64,000 nt of DNA from an uncultured Ulvibacter sp. (GTDB lineage Bacteria > Bacteroidota > Bacteroidia > Flavobacteriales > Flavobacteriaceae): positions 1-64,000 of the forward strand of contig CALSSW010000005.1 of assembly GCA_943789105.1 (NCBI GenBank), given 5' to 3'. Both the position numbers and the translations under genes were made by a program. This document shows positions 23,725 through 33,569 of the stretch, piece by piece. The stretch's first letter is position 1; the number at the start of each line of letters is the position of its first letter. The notes under the pieces were generated by a model. The model made no database searches, was not told the DNA's origin, and saw only the letters and a program-made list of their open reading frames with translations.

Positions 23725-24504
23725 ATGAAAAGTATTACAACTAGTATAGAGAGTGGTGTAGCAACCTTAACATTAAACCGCCCAGAGGTATTTAATAGTT
23801 TTAATGGTGAGATGGCGCTGCTTTTACAAAGCCAACTTGATGCCTGTGAGGCAGATCCAAACATACGCGCCATAGTAATCACTGGACAGGGTAAAGCTTT
23901 TTGCGCCGGCCAGGATTTAAAAGAAGTAACAACGCCAGAATTACACCCCGGATTTAAAAAAATACTAGAAGAACATTACAATCCTATCATTGAAAGAATT
24001 AGAGCTATTGAAAAACCTATTATTGCCGCAGTTAATGGAGTAGCTGCTGGCGCGGGTGCAAATATTGCGCTAGCCTGTGATATCGTTGTGGCAAGTGAGA
24101 AGGCTAGTTTTATTCAAGCTTTCAGTAAAATAGGTCTAGTCCCAGATAGTGCTGGGAGCTTTTTTTTACCAAGACTCATTGGCTTTCAAAAAGCATCTGC
24201 CTTGATGCTACTGGGAGATAAAGTAAGCGCAGCACAAGCACAAGATTTAGGCATGATATATAAAGTGTTTGATCCAGAAACTTTCCACCAGGAGGTTCAT
24301 AGCTTAGCCCTTCATATGGCTCAATTGCCAACCAAAGCATTAGGGCTCACAAAAAAATTGTTAAATGCATCTTTTAATAATACCTTAGAGCAGCAATTAG
24401 CACTTGAGAGCAAACTGCAAATACAAGCAGCAAATAGCAATGATTACAAAGAGGGCGTTTCTGCATTTGTGGAAAAAAGGAAACCAAACTTTAAAGGAAA
24501 CTAG
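23725..24504 (+). CDS. paaG: Ring-1,2-epoxyphenylacetyl-CoA isomerase PaaG
   Basis: 259 residues, crotonase superfamily. It turns the ring epoxide into the oxepin-CoA. The oxyanion-hole region is FCAGQDLKE and AAVNGVAAGAGANIALACD. The acidic residue in LVPDSAGSFFLPRLIG is typical of PaaG rather than a general enoyl-CoA hydratase. The stop codon directly abuts the paaH ATG. Confidence 0.9.
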   Translation: MKSITTSIESGVATLTLNRPEVFNSFNGEMALLLQSQLDACEADPNIRAIVITGQGKAFCAGQDLKEVTTPELHPGFKKILEEHYNPIIERIRAIEKPIIAAVNGVAAGAGANIALACDIVVASEKASFIQAFSKIGLVPDSAGSFFLPRLIGFQKASALMLLGDKVSAAQAQDLGMIYKVFDPETFHQEVHSLALHMAQLPTKALGLTKKLLNASFNNTLEQQLALESKLQIQAANSNDYKEGVSAFVEKRKPNFKGN

Positions 24505-25591
24505 ATGATTAAAAACGTAGGTATTATTGGTAGCGGAACCATGGGTTCTGGAATTGCTCAAGTAGCAGCGGCTGCTGGGTGTCTAGTTACATTGTTTGAT
24601 GTACATCAACAGGCACTTGATACGGCAAAACAAAGTTTAGAGAAAATCACAAATCGATTGGTGGAGAAGGGACGTATCTCCTCCCAAGAGAAAGATGCTA
24701 TCCAAAATAACATACGCTACGTAAACTCATTAAAAGAGTTGGCGCATAGTGATTTAACTATTGAGGCCATCGTTGAGAGATATTGAGGTTAAAAAGAAGG
24801 TGTTTCAAGAATTAGAAGGCTATGTAAGTGATACTTGCATTATAGCATCCAACACCTCTTCTTTGTCTATAGCCTCTATAGCTTCTGTCTTAAAAAATCC
24901 AAGTAGATGCATCGGGATTCATTTTTTTAATCCTGCACCCCTCATGAAATTGGTGGAAGTAATTCCTGCCATACAAACTAGTTCACAGGTACTTGCCACC
25001 TCGCAGACAACTATTGAAAACTGGAAAAAAGTAGTTGCTGTAGCTAAGGATACACCTGGCTTTATTGTAAATAGAGTAGCTAGACCTTTTTACGGAGAGG
25101 CTCTTAGAATATATGAAGAAGGTATTGCAGACTTTGCAACCATAGACCATGCCTTAAAAAGTGTGGGTGGATTTAAAATGGGCTCCTTTGAGCTCATGGA
25201 CTTTATTGGCAATGATGTAAATTATACCGTAACACACACTGTATTTGAGGCCTTTTACAATGACCCAAGATACAAGCCTTCCTTTACTCAAAAACGTTTT
25301 GCAGAAGCAGGTTATTTAGGCAGGAAATCTGGCAAAGGATTTTATGACTACTCGCAAGGAGCTATACTACCAGTGCCAGAGAATAATCCAGCACTTTTAA
25401 ACTCCATTTTGGACAGAATTTTAGTAATGTTAATAAATGAAGCTGCAGATGCTTTATTTTTAAACATTGCAAGTGCCAAAGACATAGATGCGGCGATGAC
25501 CAAAGGAGTTAATTACCCAAAAGGGCTATTGGCCTGGGCAGATGAAAAATCAATAGATTGGTGTGTCAAACAACTTAGATACGCTTTATAA
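24505..25591 (+). CDS. paaH: 3-Hydroxyadipyl-CoA dehydrogenase PaaH (one frame break)
   Basis: NAD-dependent 3-hydroxyacyl-CoA dehydrogenase of the lower phenylacetate pathway. The Rossmann motif is IGSGTMGSGIAQVAAAAG at the N-terminus; the NTSSLSI and GIHFFNPAPLMKLVEVI motifs are conserved; the C-terminal dimer domain has GRKSGKGFYDY. An extra A near 24779 breaks the frame (VER-Y-stop). Removing it gives VEDIEVKKKVFQELE and one continuous protein of about 361 residues. Confidence 0.92.
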
Positions 25592-25667
25592 TCATTACCA
25601 TGAGGATAGATATCGTTGTTCTGCGTTACTAAGAACAATGAATTTAAAAAACGAAACTTTTTTTTAA

Positions 25668-26075
25668 ATGGAAGGAACCTTAATACCCTATAAAATGCTC
25701 TCTCAAGATGCCTATAGCAGATGGCTTGGTATAGAGATTCTTAGCTGTGAAATAGGCCGCGTAAAAGTAGGAATGACCATACGTAAAGAAATGCTCAACA
25801 GCATGGATAAGGCCCATGGTGGCATTAGTTATTCATTGGCAGACACTGCCTTTGGTTTTACAGCAAACACCCATGGCAGGTATGCAGTATCTATAGATAC
25901 AAGTATCAATCATATAGAGGCGTTAAACCAGGATGATTATATTACTGCCGAGGCGACTTTAGATGTTCAGAAAACCAAAGTTGGTTTTAATTTTGTTGAG
26001 GTAAAAAGAGGTGATGAACTTGTAGCGCTATTTAAAGGAGTTGTGTACAGAACAAATAAGAATTGGGAAAAATAA
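25668..26075 (+). CDS. paaI: Hydroxyphenylacetyl-CoA thioesterase PaaI
   Basis: 135 residues, hot-dog fold. It clears dead-end hydroxyphenylacetyl-CoA thioesters from the pathway. The HGG signature and following helix (AHGGISYSLADTAFGFTANT) place it in the PaaI group. Intact. It lies 76 bases after paaH and 51 before the thiolase gene, all in one direction. Confidence 0.9.
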   Translation: MEGTLIPYKMLSQDAYSRWLGIEILSCEIGRVKVGMTIRKEMLNSMDKAHGGISYSLADTAFGFTANTHGRYAVSIDTSINHIEALNQDDYITAEATLDVQKTKVGFNFVEVKRGDELVALFKGVVYRTNKNWEK

Positions 26076-26126
26076 CAATACAGACCCTATGGCGGGTTTA
26101 TTTTTTCGGTTTTTTAAAATGAAATT

Positions 26127-27342
26127 ATGAAACAAGCATATATAATTGATGGTGTTAGAACGCCCATTGGAAATTACAAAGGAACACTTAGTGCTATTCG
26201 TACCGATGATTTGGGAGCACATGTAATCAAAGCTTTGGTGGCAAACAACCCGCAGATTCCAAAAGAAGCCTTTGATGATGTGATCATGGGGTGTGCCAAT
26301 CAAGCTGGAGAAGATAACCGTAATGTGGCTCGCATGAGTTTGCTTTTGGCGGGCCTACCCTTTAGCGTGCCAGGAGAAACCGTCAACAGATTGTGCAGTA
26401 GTGGCTTGTCTGCTATTATACATGCCAATAGAGCAATAAAGGCAGGTGATGGAGATGTATTTATTGCAGGGGGTGTGGAGAATATGACAAGAGGCCCTTA
26501 TGTAATGGCAAAACCCTCAAGCGCCTATGGAGGTGACAGTAAAATGTATGACTCTACCTTTGGTTGGCGTTTTGTAAATCCAAAAATGGCCTCATTATAC
26601 GGTGTTGATGGTATGGGTGTTACGGCAGAGAATCTAGTGGCCAAATATGCTATTTCTCGAGAAGATCAAGATGCTTTTGCCTACAATAGCCAAATGAAAG
26701 CCTCTGCTGCTCAAAAAAGTGGTCGGTTGGCCAAAGAAATAGTTCCAGTAGAAATTCCACAAAGAAAAAAAGATCCTATTGTATTTAAAAACGATGAATT
26801 TATTAAACCAAATTCTTCAAAAGAAATACTTGCAAAATTACGCCCAGCCTTTAAAAAAGAAGGCGGAAGTGTAACCGCTGGAAATTCATCAGGATTAAAC
26901 GATGGGGCAGCAGCAACACTTATTGCTTCTGAGGATGCGGTAAAAAAATACAATTTAAAACCTATGGCCAGAATTGTTTCCTCTGCCGTAGTTGGAGTAG
27001 AACCAAGAATTATGGGTATTGGTCCTGTAAAGGCATCTAATAAAGCCTTAGAAAAGGCAGGGCTGTCTATGGAAGATATGGATGTTATAGAGCTTAATGA
27101 GGCTTTTGCCTCACAAGCCTTGGCATGTATTCGTGCATGGGGTTTACAAGATGATGACCCGAGAATAAACCCCAATGGGGGTGCTATCGCCATTGGTCAT
27201 CCACTGGGGGTTACAGGAGCTAGAATTAGCCTACAGTGCAGCCCTTGAGTTACAACAAACAAAAAAGAAATACGCTCTTGTTACCATGTGTATAGGGGTA
27301 GGGCAGGGTTATGCTGCTATTATAGAGAATGTAAATGTATAA
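26127..27342 (+). CDS. paaJ: 3-Oxoadipyl-CoA / acetyl-CoA thiolase (PaaJ/PcaF type, one frame break)
   Basis: Last step of the pathway: thiolytic cleavage of oxoadipyl-CoA, and also of dehydrosuberyl-CoA in E. coli. The nucleophile Cys lies in VNRLCSSGLSAI; NEAFASQAL and the GHPLG motif follow. A break near 27225 (one extra A) cuts off the end. Restored, it reads ARIAYSAALELQQTKKKYALVTMCIGVGQGYAAI, with the second catalytic Cys in CIGVGQG, and stops at 27342. About 404 residues in total. Confidence 0.9.
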
Positions 27343-27405
27343 TCAAAGCGGCCACAGGAGCATTTAATTGGTTGAAATATAAGAAGTAATTACAAGACAA
27401 GCATC

Positions 27406-29956
27406 ATGGGACAAAAAACACAACATTATGTACAAGGCCAATGGCAATCTGGAAACGGAGAAGGGATTCCTGTTTTTGATTCCATTACTGGCGAACATTT
27501 CACCAGTACTACCGTAAGGGGATTAGATGTTGCTTCTATACTCCAATATGGCCGTGATAAAGGGGATACATTACGTAAAATGACCTTCCAACAGCGAGGA
27601 AATATGCTCAAGAGTTTGGCCATGTATCTTACAAAAAGAAAGCAAGCTTTTTATGAAATTAGCTACCGTACTGGTGCTACAAAAAGAGATAGTTGGATTG
27701 ATATAGAAGGAGGTTTTGGAAACTTATTTGCCAATGCTTCTCTTAGAAAGTTATTCCCTAATCAAACCTATCATGTGGAGGGAGATCCTATAGATTTGTC
27801 TGGTGGAGGTCGTTTTATGGCCCATCACATTATGGTGCCCAGAGAAGGTGTTGCCGTTCATATTAACGCATTTAATTTTCCAGTTTGGGGGATGCTAGAA
27901 AAGTGCGCAGTAAACTGGATGGCAGGAATGCCAGCCGTTGTTTTGCCAGCGCCACAAACAGCTTATTTAACAGAGGCTGTGGTAAGAGAGATAATAGCTT
28001 CAGGGATACTCCCTGAAGGATCCTTGCAACTCATCAGTGGTACTGCTAAGAATATTTTAGACACCGTAGGGTCTCAAGATGTGGTAACATTTACAGGCTC
28101 TGCGAATATTGGTAGGCAGCTTAAAAACCACCCGCAATTAACCAGAGAGTCTGTGCCATTTACTATGGAAGCAGATAGTCTCAATGCAGCTATTTTAGGA
28201 CCAGATGCAGTTGTTGGTACTCCAGAATTTGATTTGTTTATAAAAGAAGTCCGTAATGAAATGACCACAAAATGTGGCCAGAAATGTACTGCCATTCGCC
28301 GTATTATAGTGCCGCAAGATGTAATAGATGATGTACAAGCCGCCTTGTCTAAACAACTTGACAAAGTAACCATTGGTGACCCTCGATTAAAAGAGGTGCG
28401 CATGGGCTCTTTGGTAAGTATTGAGCCAACGAGAATCTGTAAAAGAGCAAGTTGCTAAAATTGCCCAGACAGCTCAAATGGTCTATGGAGATTTTGATGA
28501 GTTTAAGGTATTAGGAGCAGATGCTCAAAAAGGGGCGTTTTTAAAGCCCATTTTAATGCGAGAAGACAATCCTTTACAAAACGAAAATGCGCACATCATA
28601 GAGGCTTTTGGTCCAGTAAGCACCCTGATGCCTTATGATACTTTGCAAGATGCTATTACCTTGGCTAAGATGGGTAAGGGTTCTTTGGTGAGCTCTATAG
28701 TAACCAATGACATGATACCACAGCGAGAGACTACGCTGTTGGCGCTGCTAGCCATCATGGACGTATTTTAATATTAAACCGTGAGAGTGCCGCCCAAAGT
28801 ACGGGTCACGGTTCTCCCCTGCCAAGTCTTATTCATGGAGGGCCCGGGCGTGCTGGAGGTGGAGAAGAAATGGGAGGTATGCGCGGTGTAAAACATTACT
28901 TGCAGCGTTGCGCCATTCAAGGAAGCCCCACAAGCCTAACAAAGGTAACAGGTATATACCAGCCTAAGGCAGCTTATATTGAAGCTCCAGCCCATCCTTT
29001 TACCTACCACTGGGATGATATACAGCCAGGTATGTCCTTAAAAACGCATAACAGAACCATCACAGATACAGATATTGTAAACTTCGGAAATATTACCTGG
29101 GATCATTTCTACGCGCATACAGACATCACCAGTCTTGATGGCAGTATTTTTGAAAAGCGAACCGCACATGGGTATTTTATTATCTCTATGGCCGCAGGAT
29201 TATTTGTATACCCAAATAAAGGCCCTGTAGCAGCAAATTATGGGCTTGAGGAAATTCGTTTTTTACGCCCTATTTATAACAATGACACACTTTATGTGAG
29301 ATTAACGTGCAAGCAAAAAGTAGATAGAGATGCTAGGGGTAAGGAACACCCAAGTGGTATTGTAAAATGGTATGTTGAGGTGTTTGATACCAATGTAGAT
29401 AAAGCCAATGCATTACTTCCAAAAACAGCCCAAAAAGAAGATCCACTTGTCTGTATTGCCACCATTTTGACCATGGTAGAAAAAAAACAAGAGGTATTTG
29501 TGGAGTTAACCACTCCTAAAATTGAATCTTGTTTGGCTAAACTCACCTTAGAAAGTAAACCAGCCTGGGGGATAATGACGCCCCAGCATATGGTGGAGCA
29601 TTTAGAGTATACTTATAAAATAGCCTCTGGTGAGCTGCAAGATTTTGATATTAGTACACCAGAGAAGTACCTGGAGAAAACCCAAGATAGTTTGTATAAT
29701 TATGAGAAGTTTCCAGCCAATTCTAACTTTCCGCATTTAGAAGAAAGATACCCTGGGTAGCTTAACACACCCAGATTTAGAGACTGCCGTAGCCAAGCTT
29801 TTACAACAAAGAGATAGGTATCTAGATTTCTTCACACAACACCCTGACGCGGTTTTAAAGAACCTTGTCTTTGGAGAACTCAATAAATACCAGTGGTATT
29901 TATTGGAGCGCAAACATCTGAATCATCATTTCGAACAATTTAATTTATTAGATTAG
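27406..29956 (+). CDS. paaZ: Bifunctional PaaZ (oxepin-CoA hydrolase / aldehyde dehydrogenase) with extra DinB/DUF1569-like C-terminal domain (frame interrupted)
   Basis: Opens the oxepin-CoA ring and oxidises the resulting aldehyde. The N-terminal half is an aldehyde dehydrogenase (FNFPVWGMLEK, FTGSANIG, FTMEADSLNAA, catalytic Cys in TTKCGQKCTA). The second part is the MaoC-type hydratase (NITWDHFYAHTD, AHGYFIISMAAGL). After it, from about 29470, comes a region not present in E. coli PaaZ (681 aa): PAWGIMTPQHMVEHLEYTYK ... NKYQWYLLERKHLNHHFEQF, with His patterns like the DinB/DUF1569 superfamily. Frame breaks near 28431 (extra C), 28728 and 29756 (extra G); about 850 codons in all. Confidence 0.88.
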
Positions 29957-30020
29957 TAGTTGTAAAAATAGTATTACAACAACTTTTCTTGATTTAACAT
30001 CCTTTTTTTGAACTAAAATT

Positions 30021-30773
30021 ATGACAGCACCTTACGTAAAACACGATATACAAGACGGCATATCAACCATTGAGTTTTTCCACCCAGCGCACAACAGTTT
30101 GCCTGGAGATTTGCTGGCCAAACTTGCAGATGCTATTACCCAAGCAGGAGAAAACGATGCTGTAAAAGTTATTATTTTAAAAAGTGGTGGAGATAGAACC
30201 TTTTGTGCAGGAGCTAGTTTTAAAGAGCTAGTTAGTATTAATGACCCAGAGACAGGGCGGATATTTTTTAGTGGCTTTGCCAATGTTATCAATGCCATGC
30301 GTAAATGCCCTAAATTTATTATTGGCCGTATACAAGGTAAAACTGTAGGAGGTGGAGTAGGTCTTGCCAGTGCTACAGATTATTGTATGGCTAGTAAGTT
30401 TGCTTCCATAAAACTCAGTGAGTTAAATGTTGGTATTGGTCCTTTTGTAGTAGGTCCTGCCGTAGAGCGTAAATTAGGTTTAACGGGTATGTCTCAAATT
30501 GCCATTGATGCCAATTCCTTCTATGATGCTCAGTGGGCACAACAAAAAGGGTTGTATGCCAGCGTGCATGAATCAACCCAGGCCCTAGATACTGCTGTAC
30601 AATTATTTGCAGAAAACCTGTGTACTTATAACCCTGAGGCTATGGCTGAAATGAAAAAAGTAATGTGGGCAGGGACACAGCACTGGGATACTCTGCTTGC
30701 ACAGCGTGCTGTAATTTCTGGAAGATTGGTGCTCAGTGATTTTACCAAAAAGACTTTAAAAACATTCAAATGA
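30021..30773 (+). CDS. paaF: Enoyl-CoA hydratase, probably PaaF (2,3-dehydroadipyl-CoA hydratase)
   Basis: 250 residues, crotonase fold. It has FCAGASFKELV and GRIQGKTVGGGVGLASATDYCMA; the usual second catalytic Glu region reads LSELNVGIGPFVVGPAVE. Located after paaZ and before paaY in the same direction; a PaaF-like hydratase is otherwise missing from the cluster, so that role is the best guess. Its stop overlaps the paaY ATG by four bases (ATGA). Confidence 0.75.
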   Translation: MTAPYVKHDIQDGISTIEFFHPAHNSLPGDLLAKLADAITQAGENDAVKVIILKSGGDRTFCAGASFKELVSINDPETGRIFFSGFANVINAMRKCPKFIIGRIQGKTVGGGVGLASATDYCMASKFASIKLSELNVGIGPFVVGPAVERKLGLTGMSQIAIDANSFYDAQWAQQKGLYASVHESTQALDTAVQLFAENLCTYNPEAMAEMKKVMWAGTQHWDTLLAQRAVISGRLVLSDFTKKTLKTFK

Positions 30774-31366
30774 TTTACTCTTTTAAAGGCCATATTCCGG
30801 TAGTACATGAATCTAGTTTTGTACATCCACTTGCAGCAGTTACTGGTAATGTTATTATTGGTGAGAACTGTTATATAGGTCCAGGTGCCGCTATTCGTGG
30901 AGATTGGGGTGAAATTATTTTAGAAAACGGCGTGAATGTGCAAGAAAACTGTACTGTGCACATGTTTCCTGGAAAATCTATTGTTTTAAAACAAGGAGCT
31001 CATGTGGGTCATGGCGCAATTATACATGGCGCTAATTTAGGGCGTAATACTATGGTGGGTATGAATAGTGTGATCATGGACGGTGCTGTTATTGCAGATG
31101 AGTGTATTGTCGGTGCTATGGCTTTTGTAAAAGCCGAGAGTGTCTTTGCCCCAAGACAGCTTATAGTTGGAAATCCTGCCAAGGCTATTAAAGAGGTGTC
31201 CCAGCAAATGCTTGCTTGGAAAACAGCAGGCACAAAATTATACCAAAGCCTTCCTAAAGATTGCCACGATACACTGCGTGAAGTAGAACCCTTGAGAGAA
31301 ATCCCTAAAGATAGACCCGTGCAAGAAGATTTTTATAAAACCCTTGCTCAGCTTAAAAAACAATAA
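30770..31366 (+). CDS. paaY: Gamma-carbonic-anhydrase-fold hexapeptide protein PaaY
   Basis: 198 residues of left-handed beta-helix hexapeptide repeats (VIIGENCYIGPGAAIRGDWGEIIL, HVGHGAIIHGANLGRNTMVGMNSVIMDG). In paa clusters PaaY acts as a thioesterase on pathway by-products. Metal-binding His residues are seen in NCTVHMF and HVGHGAIIHG. The ATGA overlap with the preceding hydratase indicates coupling; it ends the operon, two bases before the convergent purT. Confidence 0.9.
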   Translation: MIYSFKGHIPVVHESSFVHPLAAVTGNVIIGENCYIGPGAAIRGDWGEIILENGVNVQENCTVHMFPGKSIVLKQGAHVGHGAIIHGANLGRNTMVGMNSVIMDGAVIADECIVGAMAFVKAESVFAPRQLIVGNPAKAIKEVSQQMLAWKTAGTKLYQSLPKDCHDTLREVEPLREIPKDRPVQEDFYKTLAQLKKQ

Positions 31367-31368
31367 AC

Positions 31369-32535
31369 TTAAGGAAGAACTTTTACCTTTGCTGCCAGTT
31401 CTTTTGCCTTTTTTGTGATAGCTGCCACATCACTATCTATAGTATCATAACAAACCACAACTCCCATTCTTCTGTAGGGTCTTGAGGTTGGTTTTCCAAA
31501 AAGTCTAAAATCTGTCTTTGGAGCGTTTGCCAAAACCTCTAGGTTTTCAAAAGTTGGATTTTCTGAGTTTGCAGACGCCAGCAGTACTGCGCTAGCACCA
31601 TTTCTCTCTAGTGTTATTTCTGGTATAGGTAATCCAATAATAGCCCGTAAATGCAGTTCAAACTCATTAAAATTTTGAGTGTTTGCAAGGGTTACCATTC
31701 CTGTGTCATGAGGCCTTGGAGAGAGTTCAGAGAAATAAACCCCGTTTTTATTAGAGATAAAAAACTCTACACCCCAAAGACCATTACCAGTTAATGCCTT
31801 TGTGACTTTTTTGGCCATCTCTTGTGCCGTTTTTAAATGATGGTCTTGCATTAAGGCTGGTTGCCAGCTTTCTTGATAGTCTCCCCTTTCTTGTCTGTGC
31901 CCTATGGGTGGGCAAAATAAGGTATGGCCATTATTCTGAGTAACTGTAAGTAAGGTGATTTCATAATCAAAATCTATAAAAGCTTCTACAATTACCTCGG
32001 CTACATCTCCCCTAGATCCTTCTTGAGAATACAACCAAGCCTTTTCTATATCTGCCTGGGTTTTTATGGTGCTTTGCCCTTTCCCGCTGGAAGACATTAA
32101 TGGTTTTACTACACACGGCATACCAATTTGTGTCACAGCATCTTTCAGCATCTGGGCAGAACTAGCATAGGTATATGTTGCTGTTTGCAAATCTAAATCT
32201 TTAGCAGCCAAATCTCTTATGGCTTTTCTATTCATGGTGTAATTTGTGGCTTTGGCAGAAGGTACAACGGTGTATCCTTGCTTTTCATAGCCATACAACC
32301 GCTCTGTCCTAATTGCCTCTATCTCTGGGATAATATAGTCTGGCTTGTGCTTTAAAACAATGCTGTCTAGGGCATCTCCATCAAGCATGTTAATGACTTC
32401 AAACTCATGAGCCACTTGCATGGCAGGAGCATTATTGTAACTATCTGCAGCTATTACATATTGCCCCAATCGTTGGGCAGCAATCACAAATTCTTTTCCT
32501 AATTCTCCGGCTCCTAATAGTAGAATTTTTGCCAT
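31369..32535 (-). CDS. purT: Formate-dependent phosphoribosylglycinamide formyltransferase PurT
   Basis: 388 residues, ATP-grasp family. It makes formyl-GAR from GAR, formate and ATP in purine synthesis. N-terminal [21 protein letters not shown], then the ATP-grasp core ([30 protein letters not shown]). Intact. It faces the end of the paa operon tail to tail. Confidence 0.95.
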   Translation of the reverse strand: MAKILLLGAGELGKEFVIAAQRLGQYVIAADSYNNAPAMQVAHEFEVINMLDGDALDSIVLKHKPDYIIPEIEAIRTERLYGYEKQGYTVVPSAKATNYTMNRKAIRDLAAKDLDLQTATYTYASSAQMLKDAVTQIGMPCVVKPLMSSSGKGQSTIKTQADIEKAWLYSQEGSRGDVAEVIVEAFIDFDYEITLLTVTQNNGHTLFCPPIGHRQERGDYQESWQPALMQDHHLKTAQEMAKKVTKALTGNGLWGVEFFISNKNGVYFSELSPRPHDTGMVTLANTQNFNEFELHLRAIIGLPIPEITLERNGASAVLLASANSENPTFENLEVLANAPKTDFRLFGKPTSRPYRRMGVVVCYDTIDSDVAAITKKAKELAAKVKVLP

Positions 32536-32564
32536 AATATTGATAGTTTTAATTATTTACAAGA

Positions 32565-32572
32565 CAAAGTTA
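32565..32572 (-). promoter_or_regulatory. -7 box TAACTTTG upstream of purT
   Basis: On the minus strand TAACTTTG fits TAnnTTTG and lies about 30 bases before the purT ATG. No well-placed TTTG -33 element was found. Confidence 0.4.
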
Positions 32573-32704
32573 CTATTAATAAATCAAATTTCTAATTTCC
32601 TGTTTAGTCCCTTTTTTTGAGTGTATGTTGGTGCTAAAATTCTCACTTTAACCTCATTGTTTTTAGACAGTCACATAATTATAGTTAGTTTCGTAAAAAA
32701 AACT

Positions 32705-33502
32705 ATGAAAAAAATTATGCTCAGCGCTTTTTTAGTGCTTTTTACCTCAGTTATTTCTGCTCAAGTTCAAAACTACAATGTTGGAGATGTTGTAGATGAT
32801 TTTACTGTCACAGATACAGATGGCAACACCTGGAATCTTTATGATTTGACCTCGCAAGGGAAGTATGTTTATCTAGACTTTTTCTTTGATACTTGTGGCC
32901 CTTGTCAAACAACCACTCCTATTTTCAATGAATTTCATGACACTTATGGTTGTAATCAAGGAAATCTATTTATGTTGTCTGTTAACAACGGTTCAGATAG
33001 TGACGCAGAAGTAATTGCCTTTGAGAATGCCTTTGGTGGAGATTTTACCCATGCTCCGGCAGTTAGCGCAGAAGGTGGAGCAGGAGCTGTAGACTCGAAT
33101 TTTGGTATTTCGGCTTATCCTACCTACTGTTTAATTGGCGCCGATAACACCTTACTTATTAATGATATTTGGCCTATTGCTAATTTGTCAACCTTTACAA
33201 ACACAATTCCTGCAAATGCAAATGCTGAAGTTATGGAATGTTCATTAGCAGTAGGAGAAACTACAGGTATAGATTTTACTATCTATCCAAATCCTAGCTC
33301 AGGATCTCAAGTAAATATAACCTTAGGGTTGGATACGCCCTTTGCTACTGTTATTGTTTATAATATCTTAGGTAGTATTGTGTTTACAAAAACAGTTTCA
33401 CAAAATACCTTTACTATAGACCCTATTGTAACAAGCGGAAGTTACATTGTGAGTATTACAACACCAAATGGTACTGTAAACAAAAGTTTGATAGTACAGT
33501 AA
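32705..33502 (+). CDS. Secreted thioredoxin-fold protein with T9SS C-terminal sorting domain
   Basis: 265 residues from the ATG at 32705 (signal peptide MKKIMLSAFLVLFTSVISAQ). The thioredoxin/TlpA-like domain follows with the redox pair in DTCGPCQT. The last ~75 residues (DFTIYPNPSSG ... YIVSITTPNGTVNKSLIVQ) are a type A T9SS sorting domain, so it should be moved to the cell surface. Gene stands alone and is followed by a strong terminator. Role of a surface thiol protein is unknown. Confidence 0.85.
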   Translation: MKKIMLSAFLVLFTSVISAQVQNYNVGDVVDDFTVTDTDGNTWNLYDLTSQGKYVYLDFFFDTCGPCQTTTPIFNEFHDTYGCNQGNLFMLSVNNGSDSDAEVIAFENAFGGDFTHAPAVSAEGGAGAVDSNFGISAYPTYCLIGADNTLLINDIWPIANLSTFTNTIPANANAEVMECSLAVGETTGIDFTIYPNPSSGSQVNITLGLDTPFATVIVYNILGSIVFTKTVSQNTFTIDPIVTSGSYIVSITTPNGTVNKSLIVQ

Positions 33503-33520
33503 GGATCCCTATTTAAATCA

Positions 33521-33552
33521 AAAAAAGCACTGATTTCTCAGTGCTTTTTTTA
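33521..33552 (+). terminator. Terminator after the T9SS thioredoxin gene (probably bidirectional)
   Basis: Stem AAGCACTGA / TCAGTGCTT with a four-base loop, flanked by A and T runs. It lies between convergent genes and could stop both transcripts. Confidence 0.9.
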
Positions 33553-33569
33553 TTTTAGAAAGAGTTGCG

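Noticed and set aside
29957..30020. TTGTAA...TTACAA inverted repeat after paaZ as a second TetR operator
   Set aside because: It does not match the AACTAAC-N4-GTTAGTT palindrome; more likely a weak hairpin.
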